Both the position numbers and the translations under genes were made by a program. The notes under the pieces were generated by a model. That model ran no database searches and was not told the origin of the DNA. It was given only the letters and a program-made list of their open reading frames with translations. Of a stretch of 64,000 bases of DNA, positions 46,068 to 55,240 are shown one piece after another (position 1 is the stretch's first letter; each line of letters starts with the position of its first letter). Source of the DNA: Cognatishimia activa (GTDB lineage Bacteria; Pseudomonadota; Alphaproteobacteria; Rhodobacterales; Rhodobacteraceae); contig NZ_CYTO01000024.1 in assembly GCF_001458335.1 (NCBI RefSeq), positions 628,857-692,856 on the forward strand. The letters run 5' to 3'.

Positions 46068-48412
46068 GTCGATGGCTCCTCTTTGTCATCCTTCGGCGCA
46101 GATGGTTTTGTGTTCTCATTTGGACGCAACGCTTCAGGGTTACGCAGCCAAATATCGGTTTGTGCGAATGGGATCTCGATGCCTTCATCCATGAAGCGCT
46201 TGGCGATCTCGTAGTTCATTTCTGATTTCACCGTCAGCTTCCAGTTCACGTCCCGCAGAATAGCGCGGATTTCGAAATCAAGTGAACTCGCGCCAAACCC
46301 CTGAAACACCACCGCCGGTGCTGGATGTGGCAGGACCATCGGATGCGCTTTGGCGATTTCTAGCAAAATCTCCTCAATACGCCGCGGATCTGTGCCATAG
46401 GCCACGCCCACAGGAACAATCACACGGCCCACCGTGTTGCCACGGGTGAAGTTGGTGACTGTACCACTGACCAGATCAGCGTTTGGCACAATGACGTCTG
46501 TGCGGTCAAAGGTTTCGATCCGCGTGGAGCGTACAGAGATATTGCGCACATAGCCCATATTGCCGTTGACCTCGATCCAATCTCCTTCAGAGACTGGGCG
46601 TTCGATCAGCAGGATGATGCCAGACACGAAGTTGGAAACGACGTTCTGTAGACCGAAACCAATACCAACAGACAGAGCACCCGCAACGAGGGCAATGGAG
46701 CTTAGATCAAGACCCGTCGTGTTGATCGCAACAAGGGCCGCGATGAAAATACCGATATAGCCAAGACCCGAAACAACGGCGTTTTGGCCGCCGATATCCA
46801 TGCGTGTGCGCGGCAGGATCGTGTTTTTCATGGCCCCTTGCAGAAGCCGGGTGAGCATGAAGCCCGCAAAGAAGATCAGCAAGAAGCTGAAGAAATCTGT
46901 TGCTGAGAGTTGGGTCTCGCCAATTTGAATGCCTTTGCGCAGGCTGATCCAAACTTCGAGCAAGTCCGCGCTGCGCGCGCCCCAAACCATCGCGAGGATC
47001 GGAAGTGAAGCGACCACCAGTCCGACGCCGATTAGGACTGGGATAAGGCTGTTTTTGGCGTCCTCAGCACTTCCTGCAGCCAAGGAGAACACGGCCATGA
47101 CCACGCGTTGCAGAACCAGCACAACCGCGAGCACTTGCAAGGTGATAATGGTGGGGATCATCAAGCGTAGGGCACCATTAAAGTAACCAATCGCCGCCAT
47201 CGCAACGCCAGCGATGGCAACGGCGAATAAGACGCTGCCCATCAAAGCAATCAGGCGATCGCCATAGCTGACATCCTCCCGATCAATCCGGTGCTGGCGG
47301 AGCAAATGGGCAAGTCGCCAAAAGATGACGCCGAGCAGAACAAAGATCGGGAAATAGATCACGGCCTTGGTGACGTCAGACCACGCATCGTAACCCGCAA
47401 TAGCCCCGATCAAGACTTCAATCGCTAAGACGGCCCCGAGAGCGCTGGCGAAGAAACGGCCGGTGCCACGCTGTTCAAGCGGTAGGCTGACAATTGGGTC
47501 CACTGCGAGAGACCGTGGGAACACCTGCGCGCCTAACCAGATCGATCCTAAGAATAGGAAACCGGCCCAAAGCAGGTTTGACAGGATCACATCACCGCGC
47601 AAACCGACCAAACCTGTCGCCTGAACCGCTGCGATCAATGCCCAAAGGCCTGCAAGTGGCACAAAGATTTGTCCCAAGGAAACCGCAGAGGCGGCGAGCC
47701 AACGACCCAGTGTCGCCGATCCCACCTGAATGGATTGGGCAAGGTTTACAAACCAATCACGTCCACGAGCGAGCAGCAAAAAGGCCAAAACCAAAAGAAA
47801 CAAGACTTCTGGCAGGTTGTTTTGAAACTCGGCAAATTGGTTATCATTTCCCCAGGCCGATGTGACTTCGTTCATTGTATTGCGTAAAGAGCCCAATGAA
47901 TCCCGTGTTGCTTCTGGCCAATTCGCTGGGTTCAAAGGAACCGCGCCACGCTGAAGAAGCGCTTCTGACTGGCGTGCGCGCAGGATTGAATCGATGCCAC
48001 CGATTAACCCGTCTGCCTCGGTATAAGCGACTTCTGCGGTCTGAACAGGCGCGCGTAGAACCGATAGGCTCGCGTTTAGAGATTGCCTCTGTGTGGCGAT
48101 TTCTGCCGGCTCGCCGCCTTCAGGCTCGGGGCCCAAAGCATCAAGTTGCGCGCTGACGATTTCAATTGCGTTTGTGTTTGTGCCGCGCGCCTGATCGAAG
48201 GTGTCGCGCCAATCCACCAACTGAGTGCGCAAGGCTTCAAACGCTGCATCTGATGCCCGACCCGCTTCGACCGCCGCATTGGCGCGCTCTGCGAGATTTT
48301 GCCATTCAGCATAGTCAGGGAGATCTGTCTGCGCCCAAAGCAAAACCGTGCTGCTCCACAGCAGCACGGTTGCAACAAAAACACGGATCGCGTTGATCAT
48401 GGCGCGGCTCAC
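46064..48412 (-). CDS. Large MscS-type mechanosensitive channel with DUF3772
   Basis: The 782-residue protein has a signal peptide (cleavage after WAQ, about residue 28), a coiled periplasmic part including a DUF3772 module (about 120-185), and about ten membrane helices. The C-terminal MscS core starts near 560: SVGIGFGLQNVVSNFVSGIILLIERP, then a beta domain with IEVNGNMGYVRNISVRSTRIETFD. It belongs to the MscK/DUF3772 group, which opens on membrane tension to release solutes during osmotic downshock. It overlaps both neighbours by four bases. The osmotic role complements proWV at the left end of the window. Confidence 0.92.
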   Translation of the reverse strand: MSRAMINAIRVFVATVLLWSSTVLLWAQTDLPDYAEWQNLAERANAAVEAGRASDAAFEALRTQLVDWRDTFDQARGTNTNAIEIVSAQLDALGPEPEGGEPAEIATQRQSLNASLSVLRAPVQTAEVAYTEADGLIGGIDSILRARQSEALLQRGAVPLNPANWPEATRDSLGSLRNTMNEVTSAWGNDNQFAEFQNNLPEVLFLLVLAFLLLARGRDWFVNLAQSIQVGSATLGRWLAASAVSLGQIFVPLAGLWALIAAVQATGLVGLRGDVILSNLLWAGFLFLGSIWLGAQVFPRSLAVDPIVSLPLEQRGTGRFFASALGAVLAIEVLIGAIAGYDAWSDVTKAVIYFPIFVLLGVIFWRLAHLLRQHRIDREDVSYGDRLIALMGSVLFAVAIAGVAMAAIGYFNGALRLMIPTIITLQVLAVVLVLQRVVMAVFSLAAGSAEDAKNSLIPVLIGVGLVVASLPILAMVWGARSADLLEVWISLRKGIQIGETQLSATDFFSFLLIFFAGFMLTRLLQGAMKNTILPRTRMDIGGQNAVVSGLGYIGIFIAALVAINTTGLDLSSIALVAGALSVGIGFGLQNVVSNFVSGIILLIERPVSEGDWIEVNGNMGYVRNISVRSTRIETFDRTDVIVPNADLVSGTVTNFTRGNTVGRVIVPVGVAYGTDPRRIEEILLEIAKAHPMVLPHPAPAVVFQGFGASSLDFEIRAILRDVNWKLTVKSEMNYEIAKRFMDEGIEIPFAQTDIWLRNPEALRPNENTKPSAPKDDKEEPST

Positions 48413-49443
48413 GTCTCAGCAAAAACGCTTGGGAGATCACTGGATTTCTCCACGAGCCACTCCGGCACCGGCAGACCTTTTTCAGTCAGGAATGTCGGGT
48501 TGAAGAGTTTGGACTGGTAGCGTGTCCCATAGTCACAAAGCACAGTGACAATCGTGTGACCTGGCCCCATCTCTTTGGCCATCTTGATCGCGCCGCCCAC
48601 ATTGATGCCGGATGAGCCGCCCAAACACAGACCTTCTTCACGCAAAAGATCAAAAACAATCGGCAATGCTTCGTGGTCGGTGACTTGATAGAGCATGTCA
48701 GGTGTGAAGCCTTCTAGGTTCGCCGTAATGCGGCCTTGGCCGATACCTTCAGTGATCGATCCACCTTCTGCAGCAGCCGCGCCATCCCGGTAGATAGTGA
48801 ACATGCCAGAACCCATTGGATCAGCGAGCGCGACCTTCACGCCTTTTGGCTGTAGCGCCGCACCGACACCTGCCAAGGTGCCGCCAGACCCGATGGCACA
48901 GACAAAGCCATCCACTTTGCCACCGGTCTGTTCCCAGATCTCAGGGCCCGTCGTATCGATGTGAGCTTGGCGGTTGGCCACATTGTCAAATTGGTTGGCC
49001 CAAATCACGCCTTTGTCCGATGTTTGCGCCATTTTTTCCGCCAAACGCCCGGAGTAGCGTACATAATTGTTCGGATTTTTATAGGGCGCCGCAGGCACTT
49101 CGACGAGCTCAGCGCCAGCCAAGCGGATCATATCTTTCTTTTCTTGGCTTTGGGTTTCCGGGATCACAATCACGGTTTTGAACCCCATGGACGCCCCAAC
49201 CAGCGCAAGACCGATGCCGGTATTCCCAGCGGTGCCTTCCACAATGGTGCCGCCAGGTTGCAGGTCCCCCCGCGCGATGGCGTCTTTGATGATAGACAAA
49301 GCGGCGCGATCCTTGACGGACTGGCCCGGGTTCATGAACTCGGCCTTACCCCAGATCTCACAACCGGTTTCCTCGCTGGCCTTGTTTAGACGAATAAGGG
49401 GCGTATTGCCGACGGCTTCGGCGAGGTTATGAGGGGTGGCCAT
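48409..49443 (-). CDS. cysK: Cysteine synthase A
   Basis: CysK makes cysteine from O-acetylserine and sulfide with PLP. The 344-residue protein has the PLP lysine K44 in GQSVKDRAAL, the substrate loop GTAGNTGIGLA (about 69-79) and a GSGGTLAG phosphate loop (about 178). The tail is longer than in E. coli CysK. It follows trgB by 66 bases and overlaps the channel gene by ATGA. In R. sphaeroides cysK next to trgAB contributes to tellurite resistance. Confidence 0.95.
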   Translation of the reverse strand: MATPHNLAEAVGNTPLIRLNKASEETGCEIWGKAEFMNPGQSVKDRAALSIIKDAIARGDLQPGGTIVEGTAGNTGIGLALVGASMGFKTVIVIPETQSQEKKDMIRLAGAELVEVPAAPYKNPNNYVRYSGRLAEKMAQTSDKGVIWANQFDNVANRQAHIDTTGPEIWEQTGGKVDGFVCAIGSGGTLAGVGAALQPKGVKVALADPMGSGMFTIYRDGAAAAEGGSITEGIGQGRITANLEGFTPDMLYQVTDHEALPIVFDLLREEGLCLGGSSGINVGGAIKMAKEMGPGHTIVTVLCDYGTRYQSKLFNPTFLTEKGLPVPEWLVEKSSDLPSVFAET

Positions 49444-49509
49444 GAATGCACCTTTCGAGTCGCAACGTCATAAATCTAAAGGCATATCTAAGTTGGTCGG
49501 GATGCGAAC

Positions 49510-50634
49510 TCAAGCGGCAGCACGTAACGCGTCGCGACGTCTTGCAAGCCAAAGTGCTGCGAGCACCAACGGGGCATTGGCCGCTTGGTAGGATTCCACC
49601 ATGTCCATGAGCTGATCAAAGCTGAACAGATGGGACTGAATATCTTCGGCTTCACTGTCTAAGCCGGCCACGCCAACTACGTCATCGGGCAAGTCTGCGG
49701 TGCCAAGAAAGATGTGGAAGAATTCTGTGTTGCAGCCCGGCGATGCGTAGACTTTAGCGATTTCGTGCAGGTCTTTGATTGCGACGTTCGCTTCCTCTTC
49801 GGCTTCGCGCAGGGCAGTTTGCGCAGCGGTCTCACCGGGGTCAATGCGGCCCGCGATGGGTTCCAACATCCAAGGTTTTTGATCGTTGCGCGCCCAAGGA
49901 CCCATGCGGAATTGTTCGACAAGTAAAACACGGTCGCGCACTGGATCATATGGCAGCAAGATCGCCGCATCCCCGCCGACAAAAACTTCGCGTTTGATGC
50001 CCGTCGTTTCGCCGCCGCCATAGTTTTTGTGGCGGATCGTGTGTTCTTCCATCGAGAAGTAATGGGTATAGTGGTTTGTAATTAGGTCCGATTTTGCGTC
50101 ATCGCGTGTGAAACCGCTTGGACTTAAGCCAAGACTTTCCGCCTGTGCCGCAAGCTTTGCTGCGGCGCGTACGCGAATTGTTGGAAACATGAAATCGAGT
50201 TCCGCATCGGTTTTGACTCCGAAATAGCTCATCGCTTCAATTGCTGCCAAACAGGTAAGCTCGCTCCAGTCTTTGATCCAGGCGTCAAAGTCCCAATGTC
50301 CATCCGGCTGAAGACTATTGGGTATTGGGAAATAAACCTCGGCTTTCACAGAGCCAGACTCTGTTGTGACCTCAATTTCGCGAAGTGCGTAGTCATAGCC
50401 GCCTTCATAGAAATTCAGCCGTGCAACCTCTTCATCGGTCAGCCCATCGACGATGATGCCTTCGGCTTGGCCTGCTCCTTCTGTAATGACAGGAAAGTCC
50501 CGGTCCATGACGGCGAAGGTTTCGTAGCCTTTTGCGATACCCTTTCGAGTTTTCTCGGGCTCAATACCGCGCCCTAGAACCGTCTCCAACAAAGGCAGAT
50601 GTCGGAGGGTTCCGTAGAAAAATAATGTCGACAA
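49510..50634 (-). CDS. trgB: TrgB: gamma-glutamylcyclotransferase-like/Nudix fusion
   Basis: The 374-residue protein joins two domains. The first (about 1-145) is a cyclotransferase-like AIG2 fold with FFYGTLRHLPLL at 5-16 and a likely acidic residue in FYEGGYDY. The second (about 190-355) is an ADP-ribose-pyrophosphatase-type Nudix hydrolase with the box GRIDPGETAAQ...REAEEEAN at about 262-283. TTG 50634 is preceded by GGAGA and lies two bases after the trgA stop, so it is chosen over an in-frame codon at 50679 inside trgA. The gene order trgA-trgB-cysK matches the R. sphaeroides tellurite-resistance locus. Confidence 0.88.
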   Translation of the reverse strand: MSTLFFYGTLRHLPLLETVLGRGIEPEKTRKGIAKGYETFAVMDRDFPVITEGAGQAEGIIVDGLTDEEVARLNFYEGGYDYALREIEVTTESGSVKAEVYFPIPNSLQPDGHWDFDAWIKDWSELTCLAAIEAMSYFGVKTDAELDFMFPTIRVRAAAKLAAQAESLGLSPSGFTRDDAKSDLITNHYTHYFSMEEHTIRHKNYGGGETTGIKREVFVGGDAAILLPYDPVRDRVLLVEQFRMGPWARNDQKPWMLEPIAGRIDPGETAAQTALREAEEEANVAIKDLHEIAKVYASPGCNTEFFHIFLGTADLPDDVVGVAGLDSEAEDIQSHLFSFDQLMDMVESYQAANAPLVLAALWLARRRDALRAAA

Positions 50635-50636
50635 AT

Positions 50637-51077
50637 CTATCTCCAGCGTCGGGAGGTGGCCTCTGACAGCAAGCCGCAAAATACCGCGCCGCCAATAAGG
50701 GTAATGATGATGTTAGTATTCAGAAGCAAAAGCGCATTTTCCAGCATCGTTTCAAAGATCGATTGTACGGCTTCGGCGGTCGTGTCGTAGCGTAGGTTGA
50801 GTGAGTTTTCGAACATTTCCCAGAACCCATGAGCAAAAAGGGTAACGAGCAACAAGGCGAGAACGCCAGTGATCCCGTTATTGATGCTTCGGCTCACGCC
50901 GCGGCCAGCTCTTGCGCCGATAAGTTTCCACCCCACCACAGCGCCAAAGAAGCTATTCACATAGTTGAAATAACCAAAATCCGTTCCCTCAGGAAGCAGC
51001 GGTTTCACCTGTTCTGACACGATGAAAGCCACGAGCGCGAGCGCGATAGCGGACATGAGTTTGGCGGCGGTTGGCAT
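50637..51077 (-). CDS. trgA: TrgA family membrane protein
   Basis: The 146-residue protein has four likely membrane helices (about 5-23, 38-54, 68-87 and 110-138). With conserved order and length it matches TrgA, described in R. sphaeroides as one of the tellurite-resistance determinants. How TrgA protects the cell is not known. It is the first gene of trgA-trgB-cysK-mscS-alaX, with the next gene starting two bases after its stop. Confidence 0.88.
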   Translation of the reverse strand: MPTAAKLMSAIALALVAFIVSEQVKPLLPEGTDFGYFNYVNSFFGAVVGWKLIGARAGRGVSRSINNGITGVLALLLVTLFAHGFWEMFENSLNLRYDTTAEAVQSIFETMLENALLLLNTNIIITLIGGAVFCGLLSEATSRRWR

Positions 51078-51176
51078 CGATTTACCCGACTGACTTGTTC
51101 GAAATAACCTCGACTTCAGACTAGCTTCGCTGCCACCACTTTTGCAAGCTTTCCTGCTTTAGCGCCTCAGGCTCGC

Positions 51177-52397
51177 TTAAAGTAAACCGTCCAGCGCGTT
51201 CAATAGTTTATCTATGTCACTTTGAGCGGTGTAATGCACGAAACTTAGGCGCAGCACACCCGGGTCGGGGGAGACGTCTTGAGACTGCAGGGCGCGATCA
51301 GCGTAGAAACTTCCAGACGAAGTCATAATCCCATGGGCGGCGAGCTGCTGCGCGAGCGCAGCGGGATCGGACTGGGTGACCAGAGCAACTGTGGGTGCGC
51401 GGTTCACGGCCTGCATGGGGCCAAGGACACGCACAGAGTTCTTGGACCCTAGATAATCAAGCAGTGGCTGCAAGAGCGCGGTTTCGTGGTTGCGCATAAG
51501 GTCGTGGACGCCCTGCCCTTTTTCAGAAGCACTCCCAGTGATGCCATGTTGCGCAGCGAGGTCCTCAAAGTAGTCGATCATTCCCGCGCTTGCGGCGATC
51601 TGCGCGTGATCTGGGCCCGCGGGCGTGAAGCGCTTGTAAAGTGAGCCGGCATTGAAGAAATGGCCTTGGTTTGGCAGCAGGTTCCCTAGGTTCTTTCGGA
51701 TCGCCATGATCCCCTGATGTGGGCCATAGGTTTTATAAGCGGAGAACAGGTAAATATCCGCGCCAAGTGCTCCAACATTTGGAATGCCATGTGGGGCGTA
51801 ACTCACCCCGTCCACGCAGACAAACGCGCCTGCTGCATGGGCGAGCGCGGTGATTTCCACCACTGGGTTGATCTCGCCAATAACGTTTGAGCAATGGGGA
51901 AAGCAAACCAGCCGAACATCATCATCCAAGAGGTTGTTCAAGTCGTCCGGGTCCAAATGACCGGTTTCAGGGTTGGTTTTCCATTCGCGTACCTCGATCC
52001 CATCTTGTTCAAGCCGTCGCCAAGGCCCAGTGTTTGCCTCATGGTCTTGATTAGTGACGATGATCGCGTTTCCTGGCGACAGCCACTGACGGAATGCTTG
52101 TGCAAGGACGTAAGTGTTTTGCGTCGTGGAAGGCCCGAAAGACACTTCGTCGGTATCAAGCCCCATCCACGCGGCCAACCGCGCGCGCGCTTCATCCATC
52201 TCTTCACCCGCAAGACGGCTTGCCTCATATGGGCCATAGGGTTGGACTTTACGTTGGGTGTAGTAGCGAAACAGCCGGTCGATCACAGGCTTGGCTGTGT
52301 ACGATCCGCCCGCGTTCTCAAAGAAGGATTGCCCCTCAAGTTCTGCTTGTTCAAAGGCGGGGAATTGGCTGCGGACGTAATCGATGTCGAGTGTCAT
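51177..52397 (-). CDS. Class V aminotransferase / cysteine desulfurase-like protein
   Basis: The 406-residue PLP enzyme has the class V fold with the PLP lysine K222 in LFSAYKTYGPHQG, the aspartate D196 in VCVDGVSYAPH, and H119 in NQDHEANTGPW. It belongs to the 'cysteine desulfurase-like' subgroup, which lacks the flexible cysteine-containing loop of IscS/SufS, so sulfur transfer is uncertain. It lies upstream of trgA on the same strand with a 99-base gap and 19 bases after the HIT gene. Confidence 0.85.
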   Translation of the reverse strand: MTLDIDYVRSQFPAFEQAELEGQSFFENAGGSYTAKPVIDRLFRYYTQRKVQPYGPYEASRLAGEEMDEARARLAAWMGLDTDEVSFGPSTTQNTYVLAQAFRQWLSPGNAIIVTNQDHEANTGPWRRLEQDGIEVREWKTNPETGHLDPDDLNNLLDDDVRLVCFPHCSNVIGEINPVVEITALAHAAGAFVCVDGVSYAPHGIPNVGALGADIYLFSAYKTYGPHQGIMAIRKNLGNLLPNQGHFFNAGSLYKRFTPAGPDHAQIAASAGMIDYFEDLAAQHGITGSASEKGQGVHDLMRNHETALLQPLLDYLGSKNSVRVLGPMQAVNRAPTVALVTQSDPAALAQQLAAHGIMTSSGSFYADRALQSQDVSPDPGVLRLSFVHYTAQSDIDKLLNALDGLL

Positions 52398-52416
52398 GCT
52401 ACTACCTTGTTAGACG

Positions 52417-52830
52417 TCAGAGCGCCGCGCGAATTTTGTCCGCTTGAGCTTTCAAATGATCAAAGTCCGCCATGGCGCCGGGGTTTTCCATGCGCTTACC
52501 CTCATAGAACGGCAGCACATGGTAATGCAGGTGGAATACTTCCTGACCGCTGACCGCTTCGCTATATTGCTCAACCTTGACGCCGCCTGCCCCAAGGCCA
52601 CGCATCACCGCATGACCAAGTATATGGACAGTTTTGATACAGGCTGCGAGCTGCTGTGGCGTGGCGTCCAGCATATTTATCGCGGGCCCTTTAGGGATCA
52701 CCAAACAATGGCCTTCCGCACGGGGCATAATGTCCATGAAGGCGTAAGTGTCCTCATCTTCATAGAGCTTCTCGCTTGGGATCTCCCCGCGTAGGATTTT
52801 TGCGAAGATATTTTCGGTATCATAGGTCAT
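52417..52830 (-). CDS. HIT family nucleotide hydrolase
   Basis: The 137-residue protein has the histidine triad H100-L-H102-Y-H104 near its C-terminus and the N-terminal FAKILRGEIPSEKLYEDE of Hint-type enzymes. These split nucleoside phosphoramidates or dinucleotides. It probably forms a short operon with the class V aminotransferase downstream. It is divergent from the ssrA gene. Confidence 0.92.
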   Translation of the reverse strand: MTYDTENIFAKILRGEIPSEKLYEDEDTYAFMDIMPRAEGHCLVIPKGPAINMLDATPQQLAACIKTVHILGHAVMRGLGAGGVKVEQYSEAVSGQEVFHLHYHVLPFYEGKRMENPGAMADFDHLKAQADKIRAAL

Positions 52831-52949
52831 CAGAGCGCTCCCAAGTTCTGAACTGTACTGTTCTTTGCGATATAGAAAAGCGCAAACTGGGTGATATGCA
52901 AGCCCTCTGATTTAATGGGAGAAAAAACTCTCAAATCTCCCCATCAGCC

Positions 52950-52978
52950 TTGCAAATCCGCTTATTGCCGCCTAAATC
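52950..52978 (+). promoter_or_regulatory. Promoter of ssrA
   Basis: TTGCAA (52950-52955), 17 bases and TAAATC (52973-52978). RNA would start near 52985, directly before the acceptor piece of the tmRNA. Confidence 0.65.
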
Positions 52979-52984
52979 TGGTGT

Positions 52985-53330
52985 GTCCTTCGGGACTATG
53001 GACATAAACGCGCTCGTAATAAGCGGATCGGACCCGGGGGCGGTACCCGGCGTCTCCACCAATACACTCTGGCGGTATCCTTCATTTGGGGATCACTTTC
53101 AGAAGCGAGGGGACGAAATAGGATCGACGAACGTCTAAAGGGGTTAGCTTTGTTTCGGCTGTCTGCCACCGTTACCGGCGAAAACTGTACAATTGCAAAT
53201 GACAATCGTGCTCCAGTAGCAATGGCTGCGTAAGCAGTCGGAGATACTGACCTTTAAGTCCCTGGGCTAGCTGCCCTTGGCGGGGTTCGTAGGTACCTGG
53301 CAACAGAAACCTACACTTTCCTCCCACATC
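52985..53330 (+). ncRNA. ssrA: Permuted two-piece tmRNA
   Basis: tmRNA frees stalled ribosomes and tags the broken protein. The gene is circularly permuted: the 3' (acceptor) piece comes first and ends CGTCTCCACCA at 53051-53061, after a T-arm-like CCGGG/CCCGG stem. The coding piece follows after an intervening segment and starts GGGGACG at 53109-53115, which pairs with CGTCTCC to rebuild the acceptor stem. GGATCGACGAACGTC follows, as in other tmRNAs. The tag frame at 53195-53233 reads ANDNRAPVAMAA and ends in TAA. The outer ends are approximate. Confidence 0.93.
53195..53233 (+). other. ssrA: tmRNA tag-peptide frame
   Basis: The codons from GCA 53195 to TAA 53231-53233 encode the 12-residue degradation tag ANDNRAPVAMAA. 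The N-terminal AxDN part is the SspB-binding element and the C-terminal MAA is the ClpX-binding end. The SspB gene lies 2 kb downstream. Confidence 0.95.
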
Positions 53331-53393
53331 TTAACGAATTCGCCAGACATTTATGGCAATTCCTTTGCTTATTCTAAGCATGGGGATGCCGTT

Positions 53394-53822
53394 ATGTCTG
53401 AGAAAGTTAAATTGCTGGAACAATGGTTTCAGCGGGTCTGGAACGAGGCGGATTTAGACGCAATTGATGACTATTTTAGCCAAGACACCAAAGCTGGTGG
53501 CCTCATGCCTGACATGCGTCTGGGCCCGCAGGATTTCAAAGATTTTGTTCCACTGATTTTGGCTTTGCTCGACGATCTCCATATCGAATTGCTCAACAAC
53601 ACCGAAAACGAGGATTGGCTTCAATCACTCTACAAAGTCACCGCGCTTTCGGCGGCGACGTCTGCCCCGATCCAAGTTCTGGGTCAGGTCACGGTGCGCG
53701 TCGAGAATGGCAAAATCATTGAAGCTTACAATTGTTTTGATTTCATGGGCTTCTTTGAGCAGCTTGGTCAATTGCCGGAACAATCTATCGCGATATGTCT
53801 GACCGGGGGCAATTTGCGCTGA
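53394..53822 (+). CDS. SnoaL-like protein
   Basis: The 142-residue protein starts MSEKVKLLEQWFQRVWNEADLDAIDDYF, the typical opening of SnoaL/NTF2-like proteins, and continues with a curved-sheet pattern (IQVLGQVTVRVENGKIIEAYNCFD). Such folds serve as polyketide cyclases or ligand pockets; the family gives no reliable substrate. ATG 53394 with GGGGA upstream was chosen because the longer frame from 53277 runs through the end of ssrA. It is followed after 105 bases by chrA. Confidence 0.8.
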   Translation: MSEKVKLLEQWFQRVWNEADLDAIDDYFSQDTKAGGLMPDMRLGPQDFKDFVPLILALLDDLHIELLNNTENEDWLQSLYKVTALSAATSAPIQVLGQVTVRVENGKIIEAYNCFDFMGFFEQLGQLPEQSIAICLTGGNLR

Positions 53823-53927
53823 GCCCCTTTTATGGAGGTTATGTGAAAACTCGCAAGGCGCTCTGGATTTTTTGAGCGGAATGGGGTGTACCTTTGGCCT
53901 AGGTGACGAACGGTACGGAGCGCGCAA

Positions 53928-55163
53928 GTGTCCCCCAGTTTTCAGGATCTATGGCGTGTCTTCGGGCGTATTGGACTTCTGTCCTTTGGCGGCCCTGCGG
54001 CCCAGATTGCATTGATGCATCAAGAGCTTGTGGAAAAGCGACCCTGGCTTTCTGAAAAGCAATTTCTGGGCGCTTTGTCGTTTTGCATGTTGCTCCCGGG
54101 GCCAGAGGCAATGCAACTGGCGACTTATGCTGGTTGGAAGCTGCGCGGTACTTGGGGTGGCCTCCTTGCGGGATTGCTTTTTGTTATTCCTGGGGCTTTG
54201 GTGATCCTTGCCTTGGCAATGCTTTACATAAGTTACGGAACCTTACCCATTGTTCAGGCAGGATTTGTTGGGATCAAAGCTGCGGTGGTTGTCGTGGTTT
54301 TGCAGGCCTTGCGCAAGGTTGCGGGTAAAGCGCTGACCTCGATGATGGGCTGGACGCTGGCTGCAATCGCCTTTGTCTGCATCTATGTGTTTCAGATCCC
54401 CTTCCCAGTGATCATCGCTGTTGCCGCTGCGATCGGATGGTGGACCTCAAAACAATCCGATGCGCCCACATTAGAAGTCCCAGAAACAGGGAACCCTCTT
54501 CGGCCCCTCGCCATTTGGCTTTTGCTTTGGGTTGCGCCGATTGCTCTTGTTCTTGTCATTGATCAGGCATTCCTCACTGACATTGGATTTTTCTTCAGCA
54601 AGCTCGCCGTTGTCACATTTGGCGGCGCCTATGCTGTGCTCGCCTATATGACCCAGACTGTAAGCTTCGAATTTGGATGGATCTCGCCAGGTGAAATGAT
54701 TGACGCATTGGGGCTTGCGGAAACAACACCTGGTCCGCTGATCCTTGTGACCGAGTTTGTGGCATTGCTTGCTGGCTACAAAGAAGGCGGGATTGCACTT
54801 ATGCTGTGCGCAGGCGCTTTGGCCTTGTGGTGTACTTTTGTGCCTTGTTTTTTATGGATATTTACCGCGGCTCCTTATGTTGAAAGGATCCTCTGCCTTC
54901 CGCGCCTTAAAGGCGCGCTTGACGCAATCACAGCGGCGGTGGTCGGCGTCATTTTGAACCTGTCTTTGTGGTTCGCGCTGCACGTGCTGTTTGCGCGGTC
55001 ATTTGACAGCGGTTATGGCCTCTTCCCGGTTCTGGGTAGCTTTGACCCCAAAGCCTTTGCATTGCTTTACCTTGCCGCAGCGCTTTTGCTTTGGCGACGC
55101 ATGTCTCTGCCGACTGTCCTGCTGATTTGTGCCGCATCGGGCATTCTGTTCTCGTATTTGTGA
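53928..55163 (+). CDS. chrA: Chromate efflux transporter
   Basis: The 411-residue protein is a full-length, two-half CHR transporter that exports chromate. Each half begins with a conserved GGPAAQ/GGAYAV motif: FGRIGLLSFGGPAAQIALMHQELV at about 13-36 and KLAVVTFGGAYAVLAYM at about 225-241. PGPEAMQLATYAGW (56-69) and ETTPGPLILVTEFVALLAGY are also typical. The start is GTG with GGAG seven bases upstream. There is no regulator gene next to it, so control is unclear; some CHR proteins are not chromate-specific. Confidence 0.92.
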   Translation: MSPSFQDLWRVFGRIGLLSFGGPAAQIALMHQELVEKRPWLSEKQFLGALSFCMLLPGPEAMQLATYAGWKLRGTWGGLLAGLLFVIPGALVILALAMLYISYGTLPIVQAGFVGIKAAVVVVVLQALRKVAGKALTSMMGWTLAAIAFVCIYVFQIPFPVIIAVAAAIGWWTSKQSDAPTLEVPETGNPLRPLAIWLLLWVAPIALVLVIDQAFLTDIGFFFSKLAVVTFGGAYAVLAYMTQTVSFEFGWISPGEMIDALGLAETTPGPLILVTEFVALLAGYKEGGIALMLCAGALALWCTFVPCFLWIFTAAPYVERILCLPRLKGALDAITAAVVGVILNLSLWFALHVLFARSFDSGYGLFPVLGSFDPKAFALLYLAAALLLWRRMSLPTVLLICAASGILFSYL

Positions 55164-55240
55164 CAAAACCCGCGCTTGTGCGCTTTCGTTTCCCGACGAA
55201 TCTTTTATGCTGACGGAAAGACGAAGAAATAGGGTTTTCG

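Noticed and set aside
53277-53393. N-terminal extension of the SnoaL-like gene
   Set aside because: It overlaps the 3' part of ssrA and has no SnoaL similarity; ATG 53394 has a ribosome site.
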